A DNA stretch of 35,734 nucleotides, taken from assembly GCF_000203795.2 (NCBI RefSeq), contig NW_006281115.1, positions 526,000 to 561,733 of the forward strand. Reading direction: 5' to 3'. This stretch comes from Batrachochytrium dendrobatidis JAM81. Taxonomy: Eukaryota; Chytridiomycota; Chytridiomycetes; Rhizophydiales. This document shows positions 1 to 9,739 of the stretch, in pieces. A program made the translations under genes and the position numbers. The notes under the pieces are model-generated. The model had not been told where the DNA came from. It was given only the letters and a program-made list of their open reading frames with translations, and did not search any database. Positions within the stretch are counted from its first letter, which is position 1. Every line of letters starts with the position of its first letter.

Positions 1-548
1 CGGCTCTCTACCAGCTGTTCAATCCCAAGGACAAGATTATCAAGTTCAAGCAGTTGATCAATGGAGAAAAGTACAATGTATATTCTCGCTACGAACGGTC
101 GTTTGCTGACGAAGTACGTCGGCAGCAGAATGAAGATCAAGTTATGGAGGAGGAAACTCACTTGGCCGTGAGGCGATTCCTTGCTACCCATCTTGGTCCT
201 TCAATCGAGGTAATGCCAACGGACATTATGGCTGCAGACGGAAAAACCATTGTCCAGGAGTGGAATGCTGTCTTTAAAGATGGCAATGTCCTGTACTTAT
301 GCGAGGCCAAGCATAATATGACCGATAAACAAGTGAACAAGCTCCCTGCAAGAATTCGCAAGTTCAAGGAGTTTCAAGCCAATGCCCAGCCAGAATTTCG
401 AAATGTCACAAAGTATGTTGGGGTGTTGTGTGGTACGTTGTTTCCAGAGGATATTAGAAAGATCGCACACCTTGGATTCATTTGCGTTTATCCATCAGGA
501 TATTGTTACGATGTCAAAAAGCCGGAGGATTTCATCATTGAACGTTAA
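1..548 (+). CDS. 3' part of a Crinkler-type / PD-(D/E)XK nuclease-like protein (5' end outside window)
   Basis: The frame is open from base 3 to the TAA at 546-548, about 181 codons, so the start lies left of the window. The C-terminal half contains EWNAVFKDG followed by LYLCEAKHNM, the spacing of a PD-(D/E)XK (restriction-endonuclease-fold) active site with the E-A-K triad. The later blocks VLCGTLFPEDIRK and GFICVYPSGYCYDV are also typical of the nuclease-like tails of fungal CR (Crinkler) effectors. In that family a secreted header and a P-loop NTPase precede the nuclease domain, which is thought to act on host nuclear DNA. Header and NTPase are not visible here, so the CR assignment is inference; a free-standing nuclease is the alternative. 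AATAAA follows at 561-566. Confidence 0.6.
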   Translation, partial: ALYQLFNPKDKIIKFKQLINGEKYNVYSRYERSFADEVRRQQNEDQVMEEETHLAVRRFLATHLGPSIEVMPTDIMAADGKTIVQEWNAVFKDGNVLYLCEAKHNMTDKQVNKLPARIRKFKEFQANAQPEFRNVTKYVGVLCGTLFPEDIRKIAHLGFICVYPSGYCYDVKKPEDFIIER

Positions 549-560
549 TTGTTGTTTGAT

Positions 561-566
561 AATAAA
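561..566 (+). terminator. AATAAA polyadenylation signal of the left-edge gene
   Basis: AATAAA lies 13 bases after the TAA at 546-548. The position fits a fungal poly(A) signal, but the surrounding DNA is AT-rich so chance occurrence is possible. Confidence 0.35.
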
Positions 567-791
567 AATAGCTTTACCAAATTTTGAAAATAACAACTGA
601 GTAGTCTTGCATAGAAACAAATATAACAAATTTCAGGCAATTAGATTCTGCTCAGATTCTAAAAGTCAAATTCAGATTCTAATTAGAAACTAAATGCGTT
701 GAATGTCGGAAAGAATTATTTATGACGAAAGTTTGATATGAAATTATTATACTATTAACTTTTGACCATTTCAGCAGAGAATCTCGCCTAA

Positions 792-962
792 AAACTGGTA
801 TCATCGGATGCCCTATATACTACTGACATTGTTCTTATCGATGGGGTTAAACCTGTTTTGATGGAACTGGAATTGATTGAACCATCACTATATCTATCGT
901 ATGATGATACTGCCCTCGAGAAATTTGCCAATGCAGTATTTGCTTTTTTGGAAAAGCAATAA
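792..962 (+). pseudogene. Orphan C-terminal fragment of an ATP-grasp enzyme
   Basis: The frame is open from 792 (after a TAA at 789-791) to the TAA at 960-962. It reads DIVLIDGVKPVLMELELIEP, then SLYLSYDD and KFANAVFAFLEKQ. The block LMELELIEPSLYL followed by a FA(N/D)A helix is the conserved C-terminal signature of a family of ATP-grasp (glutathione-synthetase-like) proteins, where the E-L-E-L-I-E-P residues help bind metal and nucleotide. These proteins are normally about 300 residues, and nothing matching the rest was seen between 549 and 791. It is therefore a gene relic, or a last exon whose partners are gone. The usual R-(I/V)-D before the block is altered, which supports decay. Confidence 0.5.
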
Positions 963-1481
963 TTGCTCTATACTGATTTTTTGATAAAGATGGAGTTTGG
1001 TTTTAATGCACAAATGATCTGGGTTGGTTCTAGGCTGGTTTATCCTGTTTCGATACTATCAAGTGCTCACCAATGCAGCTAATTCTTTGTACGAATAAAA
1101 TCAAATATGTTCAACTTTACTTTTACAGTTGTATTTTCAATTAAACTCCACTCTATTGTATCCTAAACTATCAGATATGTTTCCGTTCTAGTTCAAGAGA
1201 ACAAGATCGCAGGTTTCGAGAATATACTTGTTTTCATTTCAATCACCAGGATACCAGTCAACTTTGTCAGTTCAAATGACCCAATGTTGTCCAGTAAACT
1301 GGCACAACCATTTCATAAAGTTGGTTTTATATCATGTATTTTGACATCCTTATTTAATGTTCCATTTTACGTGAATATGTCGGTGATTTAAATCCTATCA
1401 ACTTGTCCAAACATTGTTTTGCAAACCCTGACAGTATTTCATAGACTACAAAATTGCATTCACTATATAATACGCTAAACC
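963..1481. other. Intergenic, AT-rich, no gene seen
   Basis: No sustained coding frame on either strand. An AATAAA-containing stretch (about 1095) and the presumed promoter of the DUF1275-like gene are all that can be pointed to. Confidence 0.5.
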
Positions 1482-2859
1482 ATGAATAACTTGCCAGAAC
1501 GGGAGTTTCACACCATTGTTGCTGGTGGTGTAGCTCTTGCTGCTAATGCCGGTTTCATCAATGTCGTCTCTATGGCAGGTGTATTTCCAGGCAAGTGCCA
1601 TGAACCGTGTATCTTGTCGCGCCATCTTCAGTTTGACTTGAATAGATGATTGAAGTCTATCCTATCCTTGCATGTATTTCAATTCATAGTGCACAACACA
1701 ATATATAGTGTTTATTTACCACTTGAATACATATTTCTTTGACCATTTTGCATATCAAATGCTCCAAACTCGCGTTAGTCTGACTCAAACTATTGATTGC
1801 TACAACACGCTTCTTGTATTCTAATGATTTGTTTTCATAATGCTATGGATTGTGTTATTGCAAAACACAATATTTTCTGATACCACAAACCAATTGGTGG
1901 CTGCTCACTAAAACCTGTTCACATTGACACAATTATCAACTGAACCTATAGGTGTGACGGTCTCTCATGTCACTGGATCGGTTTCTCGGGTTGCTATATC
2001 GGCTGTTCAGCAAGACTGGGAAACATTTCTTTTGGTCGTATCTATTATTGTATCATTTACATTTGGATCGTTTATGGCTGGATTTATAGTGGGCGACAAC
2101 CGATTCAAACTTGGTGCCAATTACGGAATAACACTGTGTATAGAATCTGCTGCGTTGTTTACATCGTTTATGTTTTTGCGTCGAGAGTTGGTATTGGGCG
2201 AATGAGCTGCAGCATTTGCTTGCGGATTACAAAACGCAATGGTGACTTCTTACTCTGGGTTGGCTGTTCGCACAACACACATGACAGGAATCGCTACAGA
2301 TGTAGGAAATATCTTGGGTCAAGCGTGTCGATCCGATACCAAGGCCGAGTTATGGCGTCTCAAGGTTCATGTTCCTATTCTTTTTGGGTTTATTGCAGGT
2401 GGCATGTGTGGTCAAATCGCATGGCTTTCTATTCACGAATATGCTCTCCTTGTCCCGTGTATATTCACTGGTGGTGTTGCCGCTTTGTATCTCACTTTAC
2501 CGTTTATCAAAGATGCGGCAGAACAAATTAAACACGCTCTTCCTCATGAACTCCATTTTATGGACAACTATGAAGGAGATCCTCGGAAATATAAAGAGTA
2601 TCATAAGGAGCAGTTGCTGAAGCAAGTAGATCACTATGCAAAAATTACTGGCAAGAATGTCGATGATGAAATTCGAAGGTTTTTGAATGATATGGTTGGA
2701 GACGATGAAATTGAAATGGGAGTATTAAATAGCGTATCCATCAGCAGTACTGGAAAAAGAGATAGCGGATCATCTAGACTGCTCAGTTCAAGACGTGGAC
2801 AATCTGCATATGGAGCAACAGATGAAGATGACGACTTACCTAAACAAATAAATATTTAA
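1482..2859 (+). CDS. DUF1275 (YoaK-like) membrane protein, two exons, in-frame TGA at 2203-2205
   Basis: Exon 1 is 1482-1590 and exon 2 is 1952-2859. The 361-base intron starts with GC (CAG|GCAAGT) and ends CTATAG. A GT donor at 1579 also keeps the frame, but it removes four residues that the family alignment needs. The family signatures are clear: GFINVVSMAG, VSHVTGSVSRVAI, then GLQNAM and VRTTHMTGIATDVG. About five or six hydrophobic segments indicate a multi-pass membrane protein; the function of this family is poorly known, possibly transport. A cytoplasmic tail rich in charged and Ser residues follows. Codon 121 is TGA (GAA TGA GCT), after which the same frame stays open and conserved for 217 codons. 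This is either a nonsense allele or an assembly error; no usable intron removes it. Confidence 0.75.
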
Positions 2860-3685
2860 ATTATAATCACATGGATCGAGTTTGATTATCAATCGATTGG
2901 TTGGGCATTTCAAGTGATTAAATGGTTTATACAGTCGTATTCACGCAAAATGGATCACCCAATACGAGTGTCAATATATAATAAACTGCCAATCTCATAT
3001 GATGATTTACATTGCATTTACTGTACAACATTTTCATTGAGCTTTTTTACAAGTCTTTTGGTGATTGGCATGCAGAGTTGCATTCTCAAGACATGCAATT
3101 CTTGGTTTCTTGAACTAGAACGTAAACGTATCTGATTTTAGCATACGAATGTTTGTACAGTTTGATTGCCATCAAAACAGTTTAATCTATGCATTTCAGT
3201 ACATCAATCTGGTGATTGTACAACGTATGACTACCAGAAATGAACAACTATTCCAGTTCAAAACTATCGTTTGTATGATATGATGGATGTTGCATCAGTC
3301 AAAAATGTCCATCAAGTCAATCTTCAATATGAGAGTGTAACAAGTATCAACCAGTGTTTACTACAAACTAAAACAGTCACATACATTGCAATACCAATAC
3401 AAAACCATTCCATTTACATCATTATGGTGTAATTAAACAATGATCATTTGATCAGTAGTCAGAATCCAAATGCATGTTACAACACTGCACCAACCAACTG
3501 TTTGAAACATACAGTATTCTAGCAGTATTCTACAAATTGTTGCTACTACATGATGATGCAGTTTACGTTGATTTGTGTAAATCAAATCAAGCTTATAGTT
3601 TAATTAGAGTTTAATGACATGCTCGTAATTGAATTAAACTATTCTGCGTGTCATGATTCGCATTAATATTGTATTGATGTGCAAG
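2860..3685. other. Intergenic, AT-rich, no gene seen
   Basis: About 0.8 kb between the DUF1275-like gene and the TATA box at 3686. Only short chance frames occur on either strand. The sequence is AT-rich without obvious tandem structure. Confidence 0.5.
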
Positions 3686-3693
3686 TATAAAAA
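3686..3693 (+). promoter_or_regulatory. TATA box (TATAAAAA) of the secreted protein gene at 3735
   Basis: TATAAAAA lies 49 bases before the chosen ATG. A start site 25-35 bases downstream falls at about 3711-3721. That is too close to the in-frame ATG at 3714 and supports the ATG at 3735. Confidence 0.55.
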
Positions 3694-3734
3694 CATCTGA
3701 TTTGGTGTATAACATGCTCGTTAATTTGTCTATT

Positions 3735-4805
3735 ATGAAGTTTACTATTATTTCGACTGTGATTATCACTGCTTCTGCAGTCATTGCTGTTCCTGCCATC
3801 AATGACAGACTCCAGTTTAATGCACCGTCTATCAACCAAAATCAAAACACTGGTCTCGATACTGGTCCTGGATCTGGTCCTGGATTTGGTCCTGACCTGT
3901 CATCTGAGTCTGGACCTGGATCCGAGTCTGGATCTGGACCTGCCATTCAGGATGCAGCCAGAATCCCGATTTTTTCAGCTCCAACGTTTTCAAAACCAGT
4001 ATTTCCACAAAACACTGCTGATACTCAAAACATTGATATTCCACATCAATCATCCGTCTGTTCAGTTGACGATTACGCAAACACCATCCAGAATTTGCAA
4101 AATGTAATCCAACAACAAATGTCAACCATCCGTGACATGCTGGATAGATTGCATGCATCCAGTATTCAACAACCAGCAATGCCTGATTCATCGTTTGGTG
4201 CACGTCATGATGCATTGACTCGTTTGCATGATTTGAATGATCGTCTTGGCAACAATATGGTCAGATTCACGACTGCTAGTCCATTGGTTATGGATTCATG
4301 GTCTGATGTCAAGAGCGGTATGAAACCATCATGTGCCGGAATCAATGCGGTTTCCACATGTCAAGAAAATGCAATCAAGAGTGATGTGTCGTGTGGTGAA
4401 GACAAGTCTGCAGCAGTAGATCGAGCCAATGCAGTGCGTGGATTCATACGTGGCATTGCATTGCAAAAACTTGCATTGTTGGACTGTACATCATCTAATC
4501 TTGAACAGCAATATCAAGGTAACCAAAAAACACAGCTACTGCAGCAACTTGATCGTGTTCGTGAAGCCACGGCAAAACTTGAATTGCAGTTCAAATCGCT
4601 ATCATGTCGTGCCAAGCAACTAGGCAGCTGTGATGCCAAGATTGGTGAGTGTAAAGGTGTTCAAGATAATACACGCTTGGAACGACGATGGTGGGGAGCA
4701 GGATCAGGAGCTGGATATGGCGCGGGAGTTGGTGCAGGATATGGCGCTGGAGTTGGCGCAGGATACGGTGCTGGAGTTGCTCCGGGATATGGTGTAGGCA
4801 TGTAA
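3735..4805 (+). CDS. Secreted, Cys-containing protein with Gly-Tyr repeat tail
   Basis: 356 residues, single exon. An N-terminal signal peptide (MKFTIISTVIITASAVIAVP) is followed by a Gly/Pro/Ser spacer of GPGSGPG type (about residues 40-75). Next comes a helical middle with CSVDDYANTIQNLQ and about nine cysteines between residues 110 and 310 (CAGINAVSTCQEN, LSCRAKQLGSCDAKIGEC). A dibasic site, LERRWW at 315-320, then precedes a tail of three GAGYGAGV repeats. The dibasic site suggests Kex2-type release of the Gly-rich tail. An in-frame ATG at 3714 would add seven residues ahead of the signal peptide and is less likely given the TATA box. No enzyme domain is recognised; an extracellular structural or effector role is inference. 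The next gene (5105) is also secreted and runs the same way. Confidence 0.85.
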   Translation: MKFTIISTVIITASAVIAVPAINDRLQFNAPSINQNQNTGLDTGPGSGPGFGPDLSSESGPGSESGSGPAIQDAARIPIFSAPTFSKPVFPQNTADTQNIDIPHQSSVCSVDDYANTIQNLQNVIQQQMSTIRDMLDRLHASSIQQPAMPDSSFGARHDALTRLHDLNDRLGNNMVRFTTASPLVMDSWSDVKSGMKPSCAGINAVSTCQENAIKSDVSCGEDKSAAVDRANAVRGFIRGIALQKLALLDCTSSNLEQQYQGNQKTQLLQQLDRVREATAKLELQFKSLSCRAKQLGSCDAKIGECKGVQDNTRLERRWWGAGSGAGYGAGVGAGYGAGVGAGYGAGVAPGYGVGM

Positions 4806-4915
4806 TAATTGAATCTACCCATTTTTTGTTAGCACACCTAAAAAGCTTATTATATCCAGACCGGGAATTTTCCCATGCTTGATATATTTTTGCAATTCTG
4901 TTCACACTTTGACAC

Positions 4916-4921
4916 AATAAA
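4916..4921 (+). terminator. AATAAA polyadenylation signal after the Gly-Tyr repeat secreted protein
   Basis: AATAAA lies 110 bases downstream of the TAA, in the only plausible 3' UTR before the next promoter. Confidence 0.4.
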
Positions 4922-5050
4922 CTCAACTTGCATGTATGTGAATTTGTAATATTGACTTGAAGGATGTTTAAGCTATTTTATTATTTGTTGGAATGTATTG
5001 TAAAGCTGTATTTGATTCGAATGTGGGAATAAAACCTTGCAGTTGAGGAA

Positions 5051-5058
5051 TATAAAAG
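5051..5058 (+). promoter_or_regulatory. TATA box (TATAAAAG) of the secreted protein gene at 5105
   Basis: A canonical TATAAAAG lies 54 bases before the ATG, much like the spacing at 3686/3735. Confidence 0.6.
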
Positions 5059-5104
5059 CCAATACACTATCTTTATTGATCAACCAATCTTGGCTATTTA
5101 TAAA

Positions 5105-5799
5105 ATGCATCTGTTTACTATTATAACTGCAGTGATGGTGCAGATCGCAGCAGCCATTCCATCTTATACTACTATGGGTTACACGACTGAGAAACGCGAT
5201 TTGGGCACAGGTTGTCCATACACTCTTGATCAATATGGGACTGCTGCGATGCAGTTTCATACCACCATGCAGCAACAACAAACAGCCATTCAAGCACAAG
5301 TTCAGGCCACTGCTACTGCCATAGCAACCAATGGCGTAGCTATTGCTTCGGCCAATGCTGTTGGTGGTGCAGCCGCGGCACCAGTGGTTGATCCATCTGT
5401 ATACTGGGCTCAGTGGCAGAACTGGAATACCAATCTGGCTAGTTATGGAAATGTTTTGTGGAATGCCGGCTGTTTGTCTACTTACTGGGACAACGATAGC
5501 AATTATTATAATGCAATGATTGCTCTGCAGCAAAATCTCGCACTTCAGGTAACTTTAAACTCGAAGGGTTGAGTTACTATTCTAAATATTAACATGTAAA
5601 CCCATTATAGAATCAGGCTATTTGGAATAATATAGCCGCTGCTAATCAGCAAGCTGCAGCACATGCCAATGCGCTGTATCTACAGACTGCAACCCAAAAT
5701 GCGCTGACAACATTCAATTCGGCAGCATGCCAGATTAATACAGCGTATGGAGCACAGTTGAGATGGAATAGTGTTTCGGGAACTTCATGGAACTGTTGA
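5105..5799 (+). CDS. Secreted Ala/Gln-rich protein with prodomain and Kex2-like site, two exons
   Basis: Exons are 5105-5548 and 5611-5799 (210 residues), separated by a 62-base intron with GTAACT donor and TTATAG acceptor, falling exactly between codons. Without splicing the frame ends in the intron after seven codons, while exon 2 continues the same Ala/Asn/Gln-rich style to a final Cys. Residues 1-17 form a signal peptide (MHLFTIITAVMVQIAAA). A short propeptide ends in EKR at 29-31, a Kex2-like cleavage site. The mature part has four cysteines, one of them the last residue, and aromatic clusters such as YWAQWQNWNTNL. No catalytic domain is recognised. The pattern is that of a small secreted, probably disulfide-bonded, host-interface protein; its role is inference. 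Confidence 0.85.
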
Positions 5800-5852
5800 G
5801 GCTTATATTGAACTGAATTCCTTGGCATATCATCCAATATGCAGAATGATTA

Positions 5853-5858
5853 AATAAA
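5853..5858 (+). terminator. AATAAA polyadenylation signal after the Ala/Gln-rich secreted protein
   Basis: The hexamer in TTAAATAAAGT lies 54 bases after the TGA. The next gene begins at 5895, so the 3' UTR must be very short. Confidence 0.5.
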
Positions 5859-5894
5859 GTTTGAAGTTGGTTCAGATCTTGTCGATATATTATC

Positions 5895-6530
5895 ATGACA
5901 TTGGCTGAGCGGTAAGTAGTGTTGGCTAGAATGATAGTATTCAGCCATTGCTACGTGTAAATGGTTTGTATTAACGATGCTCATGCTGCATTCGCCTCAA
6001 GGTTTGCATTGATTGAAAGGGATAGAGCTGTTGCTGCCAAGACTCGAGCAGTTCATCCATCATCCTCTACAACTGTTCAGAAAAGACTTGAGCCATCCAC
6101 TTTTAACAAAAGACTTGATGCAAAGACTGCTGCAACTCTCTTGAAGCAGCAACAACAGACTGGTCATAAAATGTCCAATTCTGCTGCCAGTATGATGACC
6201 AAGCAAAGTAATGGTCGTACTAAAGCATCCAAGACCATTTCAGTGGTCAAACCCCTTGTAAAGCGTCTTGGACCCAAACCAGGTCCAATTGAGAATCGTC
6301 TTGGCAAGCGGCTTATTGACCGGTTAGGTGATAAACCCACTGCTGCTGGAAAGACTAAAGCTGTATTACGCTCCAAGAAAGCAGGAAAGGTATCCAAGAC
6401 TATAGTATCCAACTCGACTCCTAAAAGCAAGACTCGAGGACGTGTTGCTAATATTGGCTCATCCAGTTATTCTGCAGCAGATATGATGGATGATGACGAT
6501 TACAAATTTGGTCAAGCTGCAATATATTAA
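5895..6530 (+). CDS. FoP/CHTOP-like basic nuclear protein with a 17-base first exon
   Basis: Two exons are proposed: 5895-5911 (ATG ACA TTG GCT GAG CG) and 6002-6530, joined over a 90-base intron with a perfect GTAAGT donor and a CTCAAG acceptor (181 residues). The result starts MTLAERFALIERDRA, which resembles the start of FoP/CHTOP-type mRNA-export cofactors (M-S-L-x-E-R-F). An unspliced start at 5961 loses this. The body is Lys/Arg-rich with Leu-Gly units (KRLGPKP, NRLGKRLIDRLGDK), again like the R-L-G repeats of that family. The acidic and aromatic C-terminus (MMDDDDYKFGQAAIY) resembles the family's C-terminal helicase-contact segment. The expected role is nuclear, coupling mRNA processing to export; this is inferred from motifs only. 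The gene is convergent with the Dicer-like gene, 138 bases apart. Confidence 0.65.
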
Positions 6531-6668
6531 TTCTCGATATTTCAAGATTATAATTAGACTGGTTCATTACTATGGTTGCAGCTGTGGAGTGGATCTCTAT
6601 TGCAGTGTGGATGGATGGGCAATCATTACTGCACGATAACAAGCCTTCAACATGCTTCGACTCGTGCA

Positions 6669-7925
6669 TTACAAAGTATCGGGTGAAATTGCAATAGATT
6701 CAAGTGGTGCATGTGTTGCTTGATCAACAGACTCACCCCAATCACTCGCCGGATCTTGTTGATCAGTAGTTGTTGCATACTCGATAGAAGGCCGAGCCGA
6801 TTCCTTATTAGACCGTGTCGGCTTGTCCTTGTCTGAATCAAAACAAATGATGCTATCGGCTGCATATACTTTTGTCTCTGTGGACTCCTGTTTTTGCTGA
6901 TGTGCACAATCGCACAAGTCTTTTAGCTCGTCTTTATGCATATTGACATACTCGACGGCTGTACATGCCGCTGCTTTTTTGGCATCGCGTTGCCCAGTGC
7001 CGAGACATTGAGCCAATACCATGTTGTGATACGTGATAGTTGCGGTAGTACCTCCATGTAGACCATATTCATATCTGAATGTTTTGTTTTTAAAAATAGT
7101 TGGATTTCAGTACTTTTTGGCAATTGTATTCAACAGAAATGCAGACAATAGATTTGTAGTTGTCAAATTTACCCGACAAAAAACATACGTGTAATCTATC
7201 TTGACACATTTAAACAATGAATAGGACAAGGTTCGCAATTCAGCAACTGGGTTCTCGTATATCATTGATTCTCCACCAAACAGCGATGTGAATCGCCACC
7301 ACCAAGGTGAGATCACTGTGATGTCAAACATGCTTTGCACGCAGTGTATATCAAATTGAGAATCTACAAATACAGCACCTAGCATGGACTCGTAAACATC
7401 ACCTGCAGTTTTTGGTGCTGTATTTCCCTTGTTCCAAAACAATCGAGCAGAGGCAATTTGAGTAGCTGACGTCGATATTGGTAATGAAGTAGATGATTCA
7501 GATGCAAGATAGCCTTGAACCCATGCAGTAAACCGCCCGATTGCTGCTTCCATAGTCATATCTGTATGGCGTATATACTTTACCAACCCAATTTGAATCG
7601 ACACACATGCCAGAAATTGATTGCAAACAAGCTCAGCGCGAAGTTTTGATAATCCACCTGGATTCAACGGTGGTGTAATTTTATACAAATGTTGCATTGC
7701 AAGGTAAGAAAGCACTGCATCTCCTAAAAATTCAAGCCGTTGAAATATGCTACCCAGTTTTCCCGTTCCTGAATGGTTATAGTCCATGATATCAACGAGT
7801 TTATGCATACTGCTTACACCACGTACATCAAACTGGTTTAGTGATATACGAGTATTGCGGTTTGACCAAATCGCAATCACCCATATTGTCGACTGTCTAA
7901 CTCGTTGACATTCAAACCGTGCCAT
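6669..7925 (-). CDS. Dicer-like C-terminal half: RNase III domain plus dsRNA-binding domain
   Basis: Exons on the minus strand are 7925-7189 and 7074-6669, with a 114-base intron (AC|GTATGT ... CATTCAG|AT), giving 380 residues. QRLEFLGDAVLSYL at about 62 and GDVYESMLGAVFVDS at about 175 are the two RNase III signatures. The four metal-binding acids are present (E65, D69, D176, E179). The HLY...PG-LSKLR-LV spacing matches the second RNase III domain of Dicer. The splice joins DYT to YEYGLHGGTTATI, creating a dsRNA-binding domain ending GTGQRDAKKAAACTAVEY. An acidic C-terminal tail follows. Helicase, PAZ and the first RNase III domain are absent, as is the A-L-T-H helix expected before residue 62. 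The first 50 codons lie in a repeat that also occurs at 22961-24124, so the start is doubtful and the gene is probably 5'-truncated. Confidence 0.75.
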
Positions 7926-8930
7926 CACTAGTCACAATATAATGGTTGACTGGTTCGTTTGATTGATCTGACATTGACACTTTGCAAACCTTGACTTGAT
8001 TCATCAACTTGTATATTCATATAATATTGGGTTTGTATCATCACGTTGGACTCGTTATCAAACACCTTGATGTGTCCATGCAACACAAACTCGATATACA
8101 CACATTGGTTATTGTTTGGCATGAGTGGGCGATCATACATACCAGACAATGCAACTGTATTAGTTGTATGATACAATCAATCATGGTTGATTCATCACCA
8201 TCAAATATCAAATGTTGGTCACGTATACATTGATTTGTAATTGCATGGTTTGTTGGCAATGCACACTATGATATGATTGACAAGTTGTTGATTTGCAGTA
8301 ATCAGATGTGCATCACCTGTAACATTGGATGCAATTGACGAGTTGTAACCGCTAGTCAACAATCATCGATATGTTGGTGATTGTATCGACTACATGATTG
8401 GTATTGATTAGTTGTCATGATCGATTGGTGAGCAATACAATCCACATTGATTATGACGTGTCGCAACTAGTTGATATATGCAGACTCGACTGATAATCGA
8501 CTATATGTTGATGTGTAACTCTGTCACTGTTGGTTTGGATCGGTCATTGCTACTGCTTGTATATGCAGTGTATACATGTGTGATGTATTGGATATCGGTG
8601 TTGTGTATGTTGAACCTGTTGGACAATATATTGTCATGTTGTATCAAATCGCACCATATTTAGAATGCAATCAGTGATTCGTTGGTTTAGTGATCGACTC
8701 AACTCACATTCAACTGTAATGGTCACAAATATGCATTGCTGATTGACACGCATATATCGACATGTATCAGACTCGGACATGGTGTATATCAATTGCATAT
8801 ACCAATCACTGATGCAATTGATGATGATCGACTAGTCAATCAATTGGATATCAACACCAATGTCAGTTAATTACCACATGAATACTTGCAGTTGTGACCT
8901 GTATTCAGTCAGTAATGTTGTTGTATGTCG
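7775..8930 (+). repeat. Left arm of a 1.16 kb inverted repeat
   Basis: This segment is close to the reverse complement of 22961-24124, roughly 90% by eye with a few indels. For example, GGTTATAGTCCATGATATCA here pairs with TGATATCATGGACTATAACC near 24105-24124. Homology starts abruptly at 7775, inside the Dicer-like coding frame, and fades near 8930. No convincing protein is encoded; the frames it carries on both copies keep their reading, but that follows from nucleotide similarity alone. Confidence 0.8.
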
Positions 8931-9682
8931 CGACTTGGTGCAACATACAGCATGATATATTGGTCAATTGTATTGCAACACGATCAATGGCATGCTGGTG
9001 ACTTGTTGTGCTGTCTGACTGTATATATGGTGTCGATCAGTGTCAATCAGTAATGCATTTGTATTGGTCATGACTTGCGTGCAGTAATCTGGCAGTATCG
9101 TGATGTATGATACCATGATCAATGCAAAACACCATTTGATCAAGCACGGTAATTGTGGTTGTGATTACAATCTAGAATTGGATGTGGAATACAATCACAA
9201 TGACAATTGGCAGGATATTGAGTGACTTTGAAATAACCATTATTGGTAGTTCAATCTGGATATACACAAAAACAACCGACTGTTGCATAGACTGTATTTG
9301 AATTTGCATGATAGCAAGTCGTTGGATGACCCGACCTGTATACAAATTGACTGATAAATGACAAATGGGACCAATCTAAACAGTGCACAGATGGATGCTG
9401 GTCAAAAAACATGACCAATTGAACAATCAGTCAAATACTTGGCATACAATGACAGTATATGTTGTATTAATGGATTGTAGATGCGATGATAATTATCCAG
9501 AATGGCACTACCTGATCACTGGATACATGACCGCAATTGGAGAGATCAACGGAGCATACTACCGAGGTTGATTATACACCAACAGTGATGCTTGTATATT
9601 GATTCACCCTACATGGTGTATTTGGCGTTTTCTAAATATCCGTTTGGAGATTGCTGATTGTCACCCTTGAAACTGCCGTTGT
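8931..9682. other. TG/CA-rich gene-poor DNA
   Basis: No gene is supported. A weak coding-like stretch on the plus strand at about 9480-9571 (NYPEWHYLITGYMTAIGEIN) ends at a TGA and has no matching upstream exon; it may be a relic. The rest is rich in TGT, CAT and GTAT words with few homopolymer runs. Confidence 0.4.
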
Positions 9683-9690
9683 TATAAAAC
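9683..9690 (+). promoter_or_regulatory. TATA box (TATAAAAC) before a short signal-peptide frame
   Basis: TATAAAAC lies 57 bases before the ATG at 9740. The arrangement matches the secreted genes at 3735 and 5105. Confidence 0.45.
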
Positions 9691-9739
9691 GGCAGTCATG
9701 TACCAGATTCAACCCATTTTCATCACACTACTCGATACA

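Noticed and set aside
1924..2205. Separate short gene starting near 1924 inside the DUF1275 locus
   Set aside because: The bases before 1952 belong to the intron; the frame is exon 2 of the gene starting at 1482.
2203..2205. TGA as a selenocysteine codon
   Set aside because: The family has no known catalytic Cys/Sec at this point, and no SECIS-like element can be argued from the 3' flank.
5961..6001. Start of the FoP-like protein at the ATG at 5961
   Set aside because: The upstream micro-exon with a perfect GTAAGT donor gives a family-like N-terminus; 5961-6001 then falls in the intron.
7926..8176. Upstream Dicer exon on the minus strand (82-codon frame)
   Set aside because: The same frame exists in the other repeat arm and shows no Dicer motif; it reflects repeat DNA, not an exon.
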